Assembly (NCBI RefSeq): GCF_004342285.1
Contig: NZ_SMCV01000009.1
Coordinates: forward strand, 62,001-126,000
From: Klebsiella sp. BIGb0138
Lineage (GTDB): Bacteria; Pseudomonadota; Gammaproteobacteria; Enterobacterales; Enterobacteriaceae
DNA length: 64,000 nucleotides
Direction of reading: 5' to 3'
Shown here: positions 15,932 to 25,058 of the stretch, in pieces
How positions within the stretch are numbered: the stretch's first letter is position 1
How the letters are laid out: every line of letters starts with the position of its first letter
The notes under the pieces: generated by a model
Databases searched by the model: none
What the model was told of the DNA's origin: nothing
The model's input: the letters and a program-made list of their open reading frames with translations, nothing else
Translations under genes and position numbers: made by a program

Positions 15932-16947
15932 GCGCCCGGGCGCTGGCGCTGCACCGCCGCCGGTCACGACCCAAACTGGCGCTGGTGCTGCTGACGCTGC
16001 TTTTGCTTGCCGGCTCGGTGGTGCACCTGGGGCTGGGGGCGCGCTGGGTGGCTCCGCAGACGGTACTGCAGGCGCTGCTGGATTATGATCCGCGTAATTT
16101 CGAACACCGGATTGTGGTCGACCTCCGGCTGGTGCGTCTGGCGGCGGCGCTGCTGACTGGGGCGGCGCTGGGCGTCGCCGGGCTGCTGTTGCAAACGGTG
16201 ATTCGTAACCCGCTGGGCGAGCCGCATATCCTCGGGCTGAACGCCGGGGCGTCGCTGGCGGTGGTGGCGACTTCAGCGCTGGGCCTGAGCGGGATCGTCG
16301 CCGCCCGCCCGCTGATTGCCGCCTGCGGCGCGGGGCTGCTGTTTGGCGGCGTGATGCTGCTCTCCTCTGCCGGGCGCGGCGGCACGACGCCGCTGCGCAT
16401 CACCCTGTGCGGCGTCGCGCTCTCTGCCTTTGCCTCGGCGGTGACCGCCGCGATCCTGATTCTGGATGAACAAACGCTGCTGGCGATGCGGACCTGGCTG
16501 GCGGGCGATCTGGCCGGGCAGAACTGGCAGACCTTGCGCTCGGCGGCGGCGCCGGCGCTGGCCGGAGGGCTCACGGCGCTGCTGATTGCTCCGCGTCTTA
16601 ACGTCCTGGCGCTGGGCGACAAGGTGGCGATGGGGCTGGGCGTAAAGATTGCGCAGACCCGGCTGCTGGGGCTGGCCGCGATTGCGCTGCTGTGCGGTTC
16701 GGCGGTGGCGGTGGCCGGGCCGATTGGCTTTGTTGGCCTCGTGGTGCCGCACGTCGTGCGGCGCCTGGTGAGCGAAGATATTCGTCTGGCGCTGCCGCTG
16801 GCGGCGCCGGTTGGGGCGCTGGTACTGGTGCTGGCGGATATCGCCGCCCGTACCCTGGTTGCCCCGCAGGAGCTGGCGACCGGAGCAATGACCGCCCTGG
16901 TCGGCGCGCCGCTCTTTATCTTTATCGCGGCGAGGTTCTTTAAATGA
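15928..16947 (+). CDS. FecCD-family siderophore permease, first subunit
   Basis: A 339-aa permease with about nine to ten transmembrane helices. The family markers DLRLVRLAAALLTGAALGVA and LLQTVIRNPLGEPHILG lie near residues 60-115, and GPIGFVGLVVPHVVRRLV is the cytoplasmic coupling segment near residue 265. It overlaps the ATPase stop and the next permease start by 4 nt each, and should form a heterodimeric channel with that permease. Confidence 0.9.
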   Translation: MSARALALHRRRSRPKLALVLLTLLLLAGSVVHLGLGARWVAPQTVLQALLDYDPRNFEHRIVVDLRLVRLAAALLTGAALGVAGLLLQTVIRNPLGEPHILGLNAGASLAVVATSALGLSGIVAARPLIAACGAGLLFGGVMLLSSAGRGGTTPLRITLCGVALSAFASAVTAAILILDEQTLLAMRTWLAGDLAGQNWQTLRSAAAPALAGGLTALLIAPRLNVLALGDKVAMGLGVKIAQTRLLGLAAIALLCGSAVAVAGPIGFVGLVVPHVVRRLVSEDIRLALPLAAPVGALVLVLADIAARTLVAPQELATGAMTALVGAPLFIFIAARFFK

Positions 16948-17996
16948 AAAGCGCGGCCTGTCGTGCCGGATTCCGGCCGCTGATTCGCGGGTCTTATCAG
17001 CTGTTATTGCGCCCGGCGGCGCTGAAGAGCGCCGCGCTGCTGGTGGTCATTATTCTGCTGCTGGCGGGCTTCGGCCTGACGCGCGGCAGCTTTCCGCTGC
17101 CCTCCGGCACCCTCGCACGCGCGTTGTTCGTCCCGGAAAGCGTTGGCGAGCAGCAGCGCTTTATTCTGTTTGATATCCGCCTTCCCCGGCTGTTTATGGC
17201 GCTGCTGTGCGGTGCGATGCTCGGTCTGGCCGGCGCGGCGATGCAGAGCATCACTCGTAACGGACTGGCGGATCCGGGCCTGATTGGCGTCAAAGAGGGG
17301 GCCAGCGTGGTGGTCCTGGCGCTGATCCTGTTTTTCCCGACGCTGGGGTTAGTCTGGCGGCCGCTGGCGGGGATGCTGGGCGGGGTGCTGGTGGCGCTGC
17401 TGGTGTTGGCGCTGGCCCGCGATTGCTCCCGCCCGCGCTTTATTCTGATTGGTATCGGCGTCTCCTGGACCCTGGCGGCAGCGGTCGGTATTTTTATGAC
17501 CACCGCCGATGTGCGCGACGTCCAGACGGCGATGATCTGGCTGGCCGGGAGCCTGCATGCGGCAACCTGGCCGCTGCTGGCGGTGGCGCTGTGCTGGGCG
17601 CTGCCCGGCAGCGTGATACTGTTTTTGACCGCCCGCGCGGCGGATGTGGCGCTGCTTGGCGACCGCACCGCGGTAGGGCTTGGCGTGCGCCTGCAGCAGC
17701 TGACCCTGCTGCGCTTTTTCGCACCGGTGCTGCTGACTTCTGCCAGCGTCTCCTGCGTCGGCAGCCTGGGGTTTGTCGGCCTGATGGCGCCGCATATGGC
17801 GCGCTTTCTGCTGCGCGGCGGCCAGGTCGCGCTGCTCAGCGGAAGCGCCTTAATTGGCGCGCTGCTGGTGCTGGTCACCGATACCATCGGGCGTCTGGCC
17901 TTTGCGCCGTTACAAATCCCGGCCGGGATCGTCATTGCGCTGGTGGGGTGTCCATTTTTTATTGTGCTGCTGTGGCGTCGTCGTGACGTCCTGTAA
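16944..17996 (+). CDS. FecCD-family siderophore permease, second subunit
   Basis: A 350-aa permease of the same family: FDIRLPRLFMALLCGAMLGL, AAMQSITRNGLADPGLIG and the coupling segment GSLGFVGLMAPHMARFLLRG. It is a paralogous partner of the preceding subunit rather than a duplicate; the two share only family motifs. The next gene begins immediately after its stop. Confidence 0.9.
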   Translation: MKSAACRAGFRPLIRGSYQLLLRPAALKSAALLVVIILLLAGFGLTRGSFPLPSGTLARALFVPESVGEQQRFILFDIRLPRLFMALLCGAMLGLAGAAMQSITRNGLADPGLIGVKEGASVVVLALILFFPTLGLVWRPLAGMLGGVLVALLVLALARDCSRPRFILIGIGVSWTLAAAVGIFMTTADVRDVQTAMIWLAGSLHAATWPLLAVALCWALPGSVILFLTARAADVALLGDRTAVGLGVRLQQLTLLRFFAPVLLTSASVSCVGSLGFVGLMAPHMARFLLRGGQVALLSGSALIGALLVLVTDTIGRLAFAPLQIPAGIVIALVGCPFFIVLLWRRRDVL

Positions 17997-18011
17997 ATGT
18001 TAAGGGTGGCT

Positions 18012-18977
18012 ATGCGTTGGTTCGTTTCTCTCCTGTTATGCGTGGCGGCGACCGCCGGTGCCGCCGGTGGCACCGCCGTGAGTCAGACGCAGACTTTTAC
18101 CGATGATTTAGGTCGGGTGGTGCAGGTGCCGCTGCACCCGCAGCGCATCGTGTCGATGCACGACCTCGACATCACGATTCCCCTGATTGAACTCGGCGTG
18201 CCGCCGGTAGCCAGCCACGGACGCACCCGTCCGGACGGGAGCCACTATCTGCGCTCCAGCGCCCAGCTGACCGGCATCGATTTTGATAACAGCGCCATCC
18301 AGTTTATCGGCACCGCCGACATCGATCTGGAGGCGGTGGCGGTGGCGAAACCGGATCTGATCATCACCGAACCGAGTCGCCATGTTTCCGTGGAACAACT
18401 GGAGAAGATTGCTCCGACGGTCAGCATCGATCATTTACAGGGCAGCGCGCCGCGTATTTACCGCAAGCTGGCGCAGCTCACCGGCAGCGAAGCGCGGCTG
18501 GCGATTCTTGAACGGCGCTATCAGGAGCAGATTAAGCAGCTGAAAGCGATGGTGGATACCGCGAATATCACCGTGTCGGTCATTCAGGCCAACAACGGCA
18601 AGGTCACCGTTCACCACTCCTACCATGCGCTGGGCCGGGTGTTGCGCGACGCCGGATTCCGCTTCCCACCGCTGATTGACAAGATCCCCGATGGCCAGCG
18701 CATTGACGTCAGCGGCGAGCAGCTCCCGGAGCTGGACGCCGATTTCGTCTTCGCCACCTGGCGCTCGGATACCGGCGGCAAGCCGCAGGAGGAGCTGCAG
18801 GCGATGGAAGGGGTGATGCCTGGCTGGTGTGACTTTATGCGCGCCTGTCGCACCGGGCGCTATATTCTGCTGCCGCGCGAAGAAGCGATCTCGAATTCTT
18901 TCGCCGCGCTGAGCCTGATGGTGGCGCAGGTGCAGTCGCATATTGCCGGGCGTCCGCTGCCGGCGGGGCTGCAATGA
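18012..18977 (+). CDS. Periplasmic iron-siderophore binding protein (FecB/FhuD-like)
   Basis: A 321-aa secreted protein (MRWFVSLLLCVAATAGA leader) of the Peripla_BP_2 family. It opens TFTDDLGRVVQVPLHPQRIV and has the following lobe SMHDLDITIPLIELGVPPVA. It should take the chelate from the TonB receptor to the two FecCD permeases. The ATG at 18012 is preferred because AAGGG lies 5 nt before it; an ATG at 17997, directly after the permease stop, would add five residues. The 3' end overlaps the RpiR regulator by 4 nt. Confidence 0.87.
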   Translation: MRWFVSLLLCVAATAGAAGGTAVSQTQTFTDDLGRVVQVPLHPQRIVSMHDLDITIPLIELGVPPVASHGRTRPDGSHYLRSSAQLTGIDFDNSAIQFIGTADIDLEAVAVAKPDLIITEPSRHVSVEQLEKIAPTVSIDHLQGSAPRIYRKLAQLTGSEARLAILERRYQEQIKQLKAMVDTANITVSVIQANNGKVTVHHSYHALGRVLRDAGFRFPPLIDKIPDGQRIDVSGEQLPELDADFVFATWRSDTGGKPQEELQAMEGVMPGWCDFMRACRTGRYILLPREEAISNSFAALSLMVAQVQSHIAGRPLPAGLQ

Positions 18978-19873
18978 AGACGGCGGTGAAAAAAGAGCGC
19001 GGGCGGGTCGATCTGTTCGGCGAGCGCTTTCGCGCCCGTGCGCACCAGCTTTCGCCGCGCCTGCTGGCGGTGGTCAGCTATATCAACGACAACCGCGAGG
19101 TGGTGCTGGAGCGGACGGCGATGGAGATCGCCGCCGCCACCCAGACCTCGGACGCCACGGTAGTGCGGGCGATTCAGGCGCTGGGGTTCGCCGGGCTGCG
19201 CGAGCTGAAGCAGACCATGGAGCGCTGGTTTGGCCCCTCGATTACCTCATCGGAAAAAATGCTCTCGACGGTCAATGCGCTCTCCTGCGATGTCAATTCG
19301 AGCATTGATTTTGTGCTGGAGGGCCATCAGCGCGCCTGCGAGGTGCTGTCGCGCCCGGCTAACCGCGCCGCCGTCTCCCAGGCGGTGGCGCTGCTCAGCG
19401 AGGCGCGCCAGGTGGCGATTTTCGGCATCGGCGCGTCGGGCATTCTCGCGGAGTACACCGCCAGACTGTTCAGCCGTATCGGTTTACCTTCCTACGTGAT
19501 GAACCGCACCGGATTCAGCCTGGCCGAACAGCTGATCGCCCTGCAGCGCGGCGATGTGCTGATTATGATGGGGCAAAAATCGCCGCATCGCGAGGGGATG
19601 ACCGCCCTGCGCGAAGCCCGCCGGCTGGGGATCCCGACGATTTTACTCACCCAGGCGGTGGATTCGCGTTTTAGCCAGGAGGCGCAGGTGGTGATCGACG
19701 TACCGCGCGGCGGCGATAATGGCCGGGTGCCGCTACACGGCACGGTGCTGGTGTGTCTCGAAATGCTGGTGCTTTCGGTGGCTACCACCACCCCGCAAAG
19801 AACCATGAAATCGATGAAACGCATCAACGAGCTGCATAAAGCTATCGGTAAATCCGGCGGCAAGCGCGGCTAA
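18974..19873 (+). CDS. RpiR-family regulator (HTH + SIS domain)
   Basis: A 299-aa regulator with an N-terminal RpiR helix-turn-helix (AMEIAAATQTSDATVVRAIQ followed by ALGFAGLRELKQTM) and a C-terminal SIS sugar-phosphate-binding domain (VAIFGIGASGILAEYTARLF; GDVLIMMGQKSPHREGMTAL). SIS-domain regulators usually sense phosphosugars, yet this one is translationally coupled (ATGA) to a siderophore importer and faces an amino-acid importer 95 bp downstream. That downstream promoter carries a long inverted repeat, so the amino-acid importer is a likely target. The true effector is unknown. Confidence 0.85.
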   Translation: MKTAVKKERGRVDLFGERFRARAHQLSPRLLAVVSYINDNREVVLERTAMEIAAATQTSDATVVRAIQALGFAGLRELKQTMERWFGPSITSSEKMLSTVNALSCDVNSSIDFVLEGHQRACEVLSRPANRAAVSQAVALLSEARQVAIFGIGASGILAEYTARLFSRIGLPSYVMNRTGFSLAEQLIALQRGDVLIMMGQKSPHREGMTALREARRLGIPTILLTQAVDSRFSQEAQVVIDVPRGGDNGRVPLHGTVLVCLEMLVLSVATTTPQRTMKSMKRINELHKAIGKSGGKRG

Positions 19874-19932
19874 TAATACGATAATTCACTACCGCGAAGG
19901 TTTCCGGTTGCATGCACTGCTGATGATGTGTA

Positions 19933-19959
19933 TTTTTATGCAAAATATATGCATAAAAA
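19933..19959. promoter_or_regulatory. 27-bp inverted repeat upstream of the amino-acid importer
   Basis: Perfect arms TTTTTATGCA (19933-19942) and TGCATAAAAA (19950-19959) are separated by 7 bp. They lie 10 bp before the start codon of the binding-protein gene and overlap its ribosome site, so a bound protein would block expression. The adjacent RpiR-family protein is the first candidate. Confidence 0.6.
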
Positions 19960-19968
19960 GAGGTTGTC

Positions 19969-20736
19969 ATGGTTAAGAACTGGATCAAAGCGTGTTGCCT
20001 GATGGCGGCACTGGTGGGGAGCGCCCAGGCGGCGCAGGAAACCTACGTTGTCGGCGCGGGGGGCACCTATCGCCCGTTCGAGTATGAAAACAACCAGAAG
20101 CAGCTGGAAGGCTTTGATATCGACATCATCAAAGCGATCGCGAAAGCGGAAAACTTTAATATCAAGCTGGTGAATACCCCGTGGGAGGGGATCTTCGCCA
20201 CCCTCGGTACTGGCGATCGCGACATCATCATCTCCGGTATCACCATTACCGATAAGCGTAAGCAGATGGTGGATTTCTCCGCGCCTTATTTCCCGGCCGA
20301 GCAGTCTATCGTCGTACCGGCCGACTCACAGGTCACCTCGCTGGCGGCGCTGAAAAACGAGAAAGTCGGCGTGGTTAACTCCAGCACCGGCGATATCGTG
20401 GTCTCGGAAGAGCTGGGTAAAAACAGCACCGCGATTAAGCGTTTTGACAATACGCCGCTGATGCTGCAGGAGCTGTTTGAAGACGGCGTCAGCGCGGCGG
20501 TGGGCGATGTCGGGGTGGTGAAGTACTACATCAAGCAGCATCCGGAAAAGCAGTTCAAGCTGGTGCCGGACGCCAGGTTTGAACGCCAGTATTTCGGCAT
20601 CGCGGTAGCGAAAGGCAACGACGCGCTGCGGGCGAAGATCGACGCCGGTCTGCAGAAGATCGTCGCTGACGGCACCTACGCCAGCATCTACAAAACCTGG
20701 TTTGACGAGAACGTGCCGACGCTGCCTGCACAATAA
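19969..20736 (+). CDS. Polar amino-acid ABC binding protein
   Basis: A 255-aa periplasmic SBP_bac_3 protein with signal peptide (cleavage after GSAQA). Ligand-site landmarks include GGTYRPFEYENNQKQLEGFD and IDIIKAIA, then DIIISGITITDKRKQMVDFS and the late AVGDVGVVKYYI segment. The family binds amino acids and derivatives. It is the first gene of an importer set, but an intrinsic terminator separates it from the permease, which should make it the most abundant product. Confidence 0.88.
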   Translation: MVKNWIKACCLMAALVGSAQAAQETYVVGAGGTYRPFEYENNQKQLEGFDIDIIKAIAKAENFNIKLVNTPWEGIFATLGTGDRDIIISGITITDKRKQMVDFSAPYFPAEQSIVVPADSQVTSLAALKNEKVGVVNSSTGDIVVSEELGKNSTAIKRFDNTPLMLQELFEDGVSAAVGDVGVVKYYIKQHPEKQFKLVPDARFERQYFGIAVAKGNDALRAKIDAGLQKIVADGTYASIYKTWFDENVPTLPAQ

Positions 20737-20755
20737 TGTATCTTTTGGTTTTCAC

Positions 20756-20790
20756 TACGGCTATCGACGAGTGCGATAGCCGTATTTTTT
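20756..20790 (+). terminator. Intrinsic terminator between binding protein and permease genes
   Basis: A perfect 11-bp stem TACGGCTATCG / CGATAGCCGTA (20756-20766 and 20774-20784) with a 7-nt loop is followed directly by six T. Partial read-through would express the permease and ATPase at a lower level than the binding protein. Confidence 0.88.
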
Positions 20791-20801
20791 AGGGAAGGGT
20801 T

Positions 20802-21566
20802 ATGACGGGATTCCGTTGGGAGATCATCGAGGAGTACGGCCCGCTGTTTATGGACGGCGCCTTGATGACCATTAAATGTACCATTATCTGCGTGATCCTC
20901 GGCACCCTGTGGGGCCTGACTCTCGGGCTTGGGCGGATGGCGAAAGCTGAACACGGGCCGTGGAAATTTGTCCTGCGCTACCTGGTGCAGTTTCCGGTTC
21001 GCGTATACGTCAGCGCCTTTCGCGGTACGCCGCTGTTCGTGCAGATCATGGTGGTGCACTTCGCGCTGGTGCCGCTGTTTATCAACCCGCGCGACGGTCT
21101 GCTGGTCACCGGCGGGCTGATGAGCGCCGATTTTGCCCGTGAGCTGCGTTCGAACTACGGGGCGTTTCTCTCCTGTATCGTGGCGATTACCCTCAATGCC
21201 GGGGCCTACGTGTCGGAAATTTTCCGCGCCGGGATCCAGTCTATCGATAAAGGGCAGATGGAAGCGTCGCGCGCGCTGGGGATGCCGTGGTGGAAAACCA
21301 TGCGCCAGGTGATTCTGCCGCAGGCTTTTCGCCGTATTCTGCCGCCGTTGGGCAATAACGCCATCGCCATCGTGAAGGACTCCTCGCTGGCCTCGGCGAT
21401 TGGTCTCGCCGACCTGGCCTATGCCGCGCGTACCGTTTCCGGCGCCTACGCCACCTACTGGGAACCCTACCTGACTATCTCGCTGGTCTACTGGGTGATT
21501 ACGTTCCTGCTGGCGCAGCTGGTTAACCGTCTGGAAAAGAGGTTTGGCAAAAGTGATTCACATTAA
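20802..21566 (+). CDS. Amino-acid ABC permease (HisM/GlnP type)
   Basis: A 254-aa HEQRo-type permease with about five helices. The signature region reads [20 protein letters not shown], then [20 protein letters not shown] followed by EASRALG, and [20 protein letters not shown]. The ribosome site GGGAAGG is good. A single permease gene implies a homodimeric channel. The 3' end overlaps the ATPase gene. Confidence 0.9.
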   Translation: MTGFRWEIIEEYGPLFMDGALMTIKCTIICVILGTLWGLTLGLGRMAKAEHGPWKFVLRYLVQFPVRVYVSAFRGTPLFVQIMVVHFALVPLFINPRDGLLVTGGLMSADFARELRSNYGAFLSCIVAITLNAGAYVSEIFRAGIQSIDKGQMEASRALGMPWWKTMRQVILPQAFRRILPPLGNNAIAIVKDSSLASAIGLADLAYAARTVSGAYATYWEPYLTISLVYWVITFLLAQLVNRLEKRFGKSDSH

Positions 21567-22275
21567 TAATCTGCACAAACGCTTCGGCGATAGCCACGTC
21601 CTGCGCGGCATCAGCTGTGATATTAAACCGCAGGAAGTGGTGTGCATTATCGGGCCATCCGGTTCCGGGAAAAGCACCTTCCTGCGCTGTATGAACGCCC
21701 TCGAAACCGTTAGTGAAGGCATCGTGGAGGTTAACGGTTTTGCCGCCCACGATCGCGGCACCGATCTGAATAAGCTGCGGGAAAGCGTGGGGATGGTCTT
21801 CCAGCGCTTTAACCTGTTCCCGCACATGACGGTGCTGGAAAACCTGATCATGGCGCCGATGAACCTGCTTGGCATGAACCGTCAGCAGGCGGTGCCGCTG
21901 GCGGAGGCGCTGCTGGCGAAAGTCGGGCTCAGCGATAAGCGTGACGCCTGGCCCTCAAGCCTGTCCGGCGGCCAGCAGCAGCGGGTGGCGATAGCCCGCG
22001 CCCTGGCGATGAAACCGTCCATTATGCTGTTTGATGAGCCAACCTCCGCGCTGGATCCCGAGCTGGTGGGCGATGTGCTGGCGGTGATGAAAAATCTCGC
22101 CAGCGAAGGGATGACGATGGTGATCGTGACCCATGAAATGGGCTTTGCCCGTGAAGTCGCCGATCGGGTTATCTTTATCGACCAGGGCGTCATTCAGGAA
22201 GAGGGGAAACCAGAGCAGATCTTTACCGCCCCGAGCAACCCTCGTACGGCGGCATTTCTTAGTAAAGTCTTATAA
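21553..22275 (+). CDS. Amino-acid ABC ATPase (GlnQ/HisP type)
   Basis: A 240-aa ATPase with Walker [11 protein letters not shown]-loop [14 protein letters not shown], signature [15 protein letters not shown], Walker [15 protein letters not shown] and H-loop [16 protein letters not shown] at 21553 is chosen because AAGAGG lies about 10 nt upstream and the first residues become (M)[11 protein letters not shown] as in relatives; a TTG at 21544 sits too close to that site. It energises the amino-acid importer. Confidence 0.9.
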   Translation: MIHINNLHKRFGDSHVLRGISCDIKPQEVVCIIGPSGSGKSTFLRCMNALETVSEGIVEVNGFAAHDRGTDLNKLRESVGMVFQRFNLFPHMTVLENLIMAPMNLLGMNRQQAVPLAEALLAKVGLSDKRDAWPSSLSGGQQQRVAIARALAMKPSIMLFDEPTSALDPELVGDVLAVMKNLASEGMTMVIVTHEMGFAREVADRVIFIDQGVIQEEGKPEQIFTAPSNPRTAAFLSKVL

Positions 22276-22284
22276 CGACGCCAC

Positions 22285-22315
22285 GCGCCATCAGGGGGGC
22301 AACCCCTGATGGCGC
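22285..22315. terminator. Bidirectional hairpin terminator
   Basis: A perfect 13-bp stem (GCGCCATCAGGGG at 22285-22297 against 22303-22315) with a 5-nt loop lies between the convergent ATPase and MFS genes. TATTATT follows on the plus strand. Confidence 0.65.
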
Positions 22316-22325
22316 TATTATTCCG

Positions 22326-23528
22326 TTACACCGTTTCCGCTTGCGCATTCTCGCCATCGCTGTCCTGCCGGGCGTTCGCCAGCAGGGCCTTTTCCGTCTT
22401 CCCCAGCCACTGAATCAGCAGGAACACCACACCGCAGGCTAACAGCGCGATCAGCAATCCATCATAGCCCGATACGCTAATCAGCAGGCTGCTGACGACC
22501 GGCCCGGCAACGCTGCCCGCCGACCAGAAAAAACCGAGCAGCGCATTAATCATAATCAGCTTCTGCCCGTTGAAGGTTTTCCCGGTGCGCACCAGCGAGA
22601 GTGTATACAGCGCCCCCGCCGCCGCTCCGAGAATAAGGCAACCGACAATCAGTTGGAGGTGCGATCCCAGCAGGAAAGGCAGGGCCAGCAGGGAGAGGCA
22701 GAAAACGATCGCGCAGCCGAGATGCATCCGGCGGATGCCGAACGTGTCGGCAACCCAGCCCAGCGGCGCCTGGAACAGGGCGTCGCCGGTCAATACGAGA
22801 GTGACCAGCAGCACCGCCATCGCTTCGTTCAGCCCTTTATCCATACCGTACAGCGGCAGCAGCGCCAGAATGCTGGCGTCAAAGAAGGCGAAGCAGAATA
22901 CCCCGGAGGCCAGCACCGGTAAAAAGGCGCCGAGGCTACGCCAGCTGGCGCGTTCGGCCAGATGCTCGCGGCTGCCGGTCGGCAGATGGCGCAGCATCAG
23001 CAGACACAGCGCGGTCAGGCCAGCGACGGCCAGCAGTACCCAGGGCTGATATTCCGCGCCGGCAGAAATCAATAGCGGCCCGGCCAGCTGGCAGCCGGTA
23101 AAGGCCGAAGCATAAATCCCGGTCAGGGTGGCGCGGTTTTTCCCCGCCGCGCCGCCGGTTATCCAGCTCTCGCCGAGGACGATGATCACCCCTGAGGCGA
23201 TCCCGGTCAAAAAACGCGGCAGCAACAGCTGCAGCAGATCGACCGTCAGGCATGAGGCGATAGTGGCGAGCGCCAGCAGGAGCAGGTTGAAAATCAGCAG
23301 GGCGCCCATTTCAAAACGCCGACACAGGGCAGGGGAAAGGAATGACGAGAGCATCATTCCGGCCGGCGGCAGGGCGGCCAGCAGGCCGACGTAGACGGTG
23401 TCTATCTGCTGCTGCGCCAGCTCAAGGCTGATTAACGGCACCGTATAACCGGTGATAAAGCCCACCAGCGACGCGGCCATGATCATCGCCAGGGTGGGGG
23501 CCAGGCGATTGTGGTCTGGGTTAAACAT
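22326..23528 (-). CDS. MFS transporter (YcaD-like 12-helix)
   Basis: A 400-aa major-facilitator protein with twelve predicted helices in two halves. MFS motif A-like segments are weak (SPALCRRFEMGALL; LGWVADTFGIRRMHLG between helices 8 and 9). The start MFNPDHN at 23528 follows GGGAA and gives a normal N-terminus; an in-frame upstream start adds eight residues. Relatives such as YcaD are of unknown substrate. It is divergent from the M20 amidohydrolase, so import or export of that enzyme's substrate or product is possible. Confidence 0.83.
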   Translation of the reverse strand: MFNPDHNRLAPTLAMIMAASLVGFITGYTVPLISLELAQQQIDTVYVGLLAALPPAGMMLSSFLSPALCRRFEMGALLIFNLLLLALATIASCLTVDLLQLLLPRFLTGIASGVIIVLGESWITGGAAGKNRATLTGIYASAFTGCQLAGPLLISAGAEYQPWVLLAVAGLTALCLLMLRHLPTGSREHLAERASWRSLGAFLPVLASGVFCFAFFDASILALLPLYGMDKGLNEAMAVLLVTLVLTGDALFQAPLGWVADTFGIRRMHLGCAIVFCLSLLALPFLLGSHLQLIVGCLILGAAAGALYTLSLVRTGKTFNGQKLIMINALLGFFWSAGSVAGPVVSSLLISVSGYDGLLIALLACGVVFLLIQWLGKTEKALLANARQDSDGENAQAETV

Positions 23529-23820
23529 TTTATTCCCGATAACGGAAGTCAACAGGTGGATAATCCGGCAGATTGCCGATAGCCCTGCATATTAATTAAT
23601 CGTATGCCGTCTGTCACCGCTGAAATGACTACTAATATTGATATTCGTGCGCGGGCCGGCGGCGAAACGCTGCGCTCAGGCGTTGGGCGAGTGTTGTCAG
23701 CGCGCTGGCGAAAGGATATAACCAATAGGGCATTCCGCCGTCGGCGGGGGAGGCCTGTATAAACGGTATCCCAATCCAATACTCATTCAGCGTTGATGCT
23801 GTGCAGGAAAGGAGTAAGAC

Positions 23821-24978
23821 ATGGCAGTATCGCCTTCATCGATCGCCGAGGCCATCCGCTGGCGACGTGATTTTCACGCCTCCCCGGAGCTGGGCTATCA
23901 GGAACAGGAAACCTCGCGGCGCGTCGCTGAATTACTGACATCATTTGGTCTGCAGGTACATACCGGCCTCGCGGGGACCGGCGTGGTCGCCACGCTGGAG
24001 AACGGCCCGGGACCGGTTATCGGCCTGCGGGCCGATATGGATGCGCTGCCGATTACCGAACTGGGCGACGTCAGCTACAAATCACGAAACCCGGGCGTGA
24101 TGCACGCCTGTGGGCACGACGGTCATACCGCGATGCTGCTGGCGACGGCCGCGCATCTGGCGCAGAGCCGCCGTTTTCGCGGTACGGTGCATTTTGTTTT
24201 CCAGCCGGCGGAAGAGAATCTCGGCGGCGCGCGCAAAATGGTGGAAGAGGGCCTGTTCGATCTGTTCCCGATGGACGCCATCTACGCGTTGCATAACTGG
24301 CCCGGGCTGCCGCTGGGGCACGTGGCGATCAACGACGGGGCGATGATGGCCTCCCTTGACGCCTTTGAGATAACCCTGACCGGCAAGAGCTGTCACGCGG
24401 CGATGCCGGAAAGCGGCGCCGATCCGATTGTCGCCGCCGCGCAGCTGATTATGGCGCTGCAGACCATCCCCTCGCGTCGTCTCTCGCCGCAGGAATCGGC
24501 GGTGGTCAGCATTACCCAGATTGCCGGCGGCGAAGCGATTAACGTCCTGCCGGACAAGGTGGTGCTGCGCGGGACCTTCCGTTGCCTGAGCAACCGGGTT
24601 CGCGAACGGGTGAAAGGGCTGATTGAGCGCTATGTCAGCACGCAGCCGCAGGTCTCTGATGTGCAGGGGGAGATTTTCTGGTATCCCGGCTATCCGGTGA
24701 CGAAAAACCATGCGTCGGAGGCGATAAAAGTGCGCGAGGTCGCGATCGCCGCGCTGGGCGAGTCGGCGGTGAGCGGGCAGATCAACCCCTCGATGGCGTC
24801 GGAAGATTTTGCCTGCATGCTGGAGGTCTGTCCGGGAGCCTATTTCTGGATTGGCACCGACGGCGAAATCCCGTCAAAACCGCTGCATAACGCCGGATAC
24901 GATTTTAACGATGACCTGATCGAACATGGCGTGGCCCTGTGGAGCGAGCTGGTGGAAAAGCTGCTGCCGGTTCGTTGA
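23821..24978 (+). CDS. M20-family amidohydrolase/N-acyl-amino-acid hydrolase
   Basis: A 385-aa binuclear metal peptidase-fold enzyme (M20D, as in hippurate and IAA-amino-acid hydrolases). Metal and catalytic residues are visible: C97 and H99 in MHACGHDGH, E131-E132 in QPAEE, H158 in ALHNW, and a C-terminal HNAGYDFND histidine. It should cleave an N-acyl or amide bond of an amino-acid conjugate in the cytosol. AAGGAG precedes the ATG. Lying beside a polar amino-acid importer and an MFS gene, it may process a conjugated amino acid; the substrate is not known. Confidence 0.88.
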   Translation: MAVSPSSIAEAIRWRRDFHASPELGYQEQETSRRVAELLTSFGLQVHTGLAGTGVVATLENGPGPVIGLRADMDALPITELGDVSYKSRNPGVMHACGHDGHTAMLLATAAHLAQSRRFRGTVHFVFQPAEENLGGARKMVEEGLFDLFPMDAIYALHNWPGLPLGHVAINDGAMMASLDAFEITLTGKSCHAAMPESGADPIVAAAQLIMALQTIPSRRLSPQESAVVSITQIAGGEAINVLPDKVVLRGTFRCLSNRVRERVKGLIERYVSTQPQVSDVQGEIFWYPGYPVTKNHASEAIKVREVAIAALGESAVSGQINPSMASEDFACMLEVCPGAYFWIGTDGEIPSKPLHNAGYDFNDDLIEHGVALWSELVEKLLPVR

Positions 24979-25024
24979 ACAGCGGCGCTGCGTGGCAAAC
25001 GCCGTCGGCAGCGTATCCATGCGG

Positions 25025-25046
25025 GGGAGAGGCCAACGCCTCTCCC
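25025..25046. terminator. Hairpin after the amidohydrolase gene
   Basis: Perfect 9-bp stem GGGAGAGGC / GCCTCTCCC with a CAAC loop, followed by TTGTGGCTTTGTT on the plus strand. It lies between the amidohydrolase and the convergent fdhF remnant. Confidence 0.6.
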
Positions 25047-25058
25047 TTGTGGCTTTGT

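Noticed and set aside
16997-18073. 358-codon open frame antisense to the second FecCD permease
   Set aside because: Ser/Ala/Arg/Pro-rich shadow without motifs or ribosome site; opposite strand is a clear permease.
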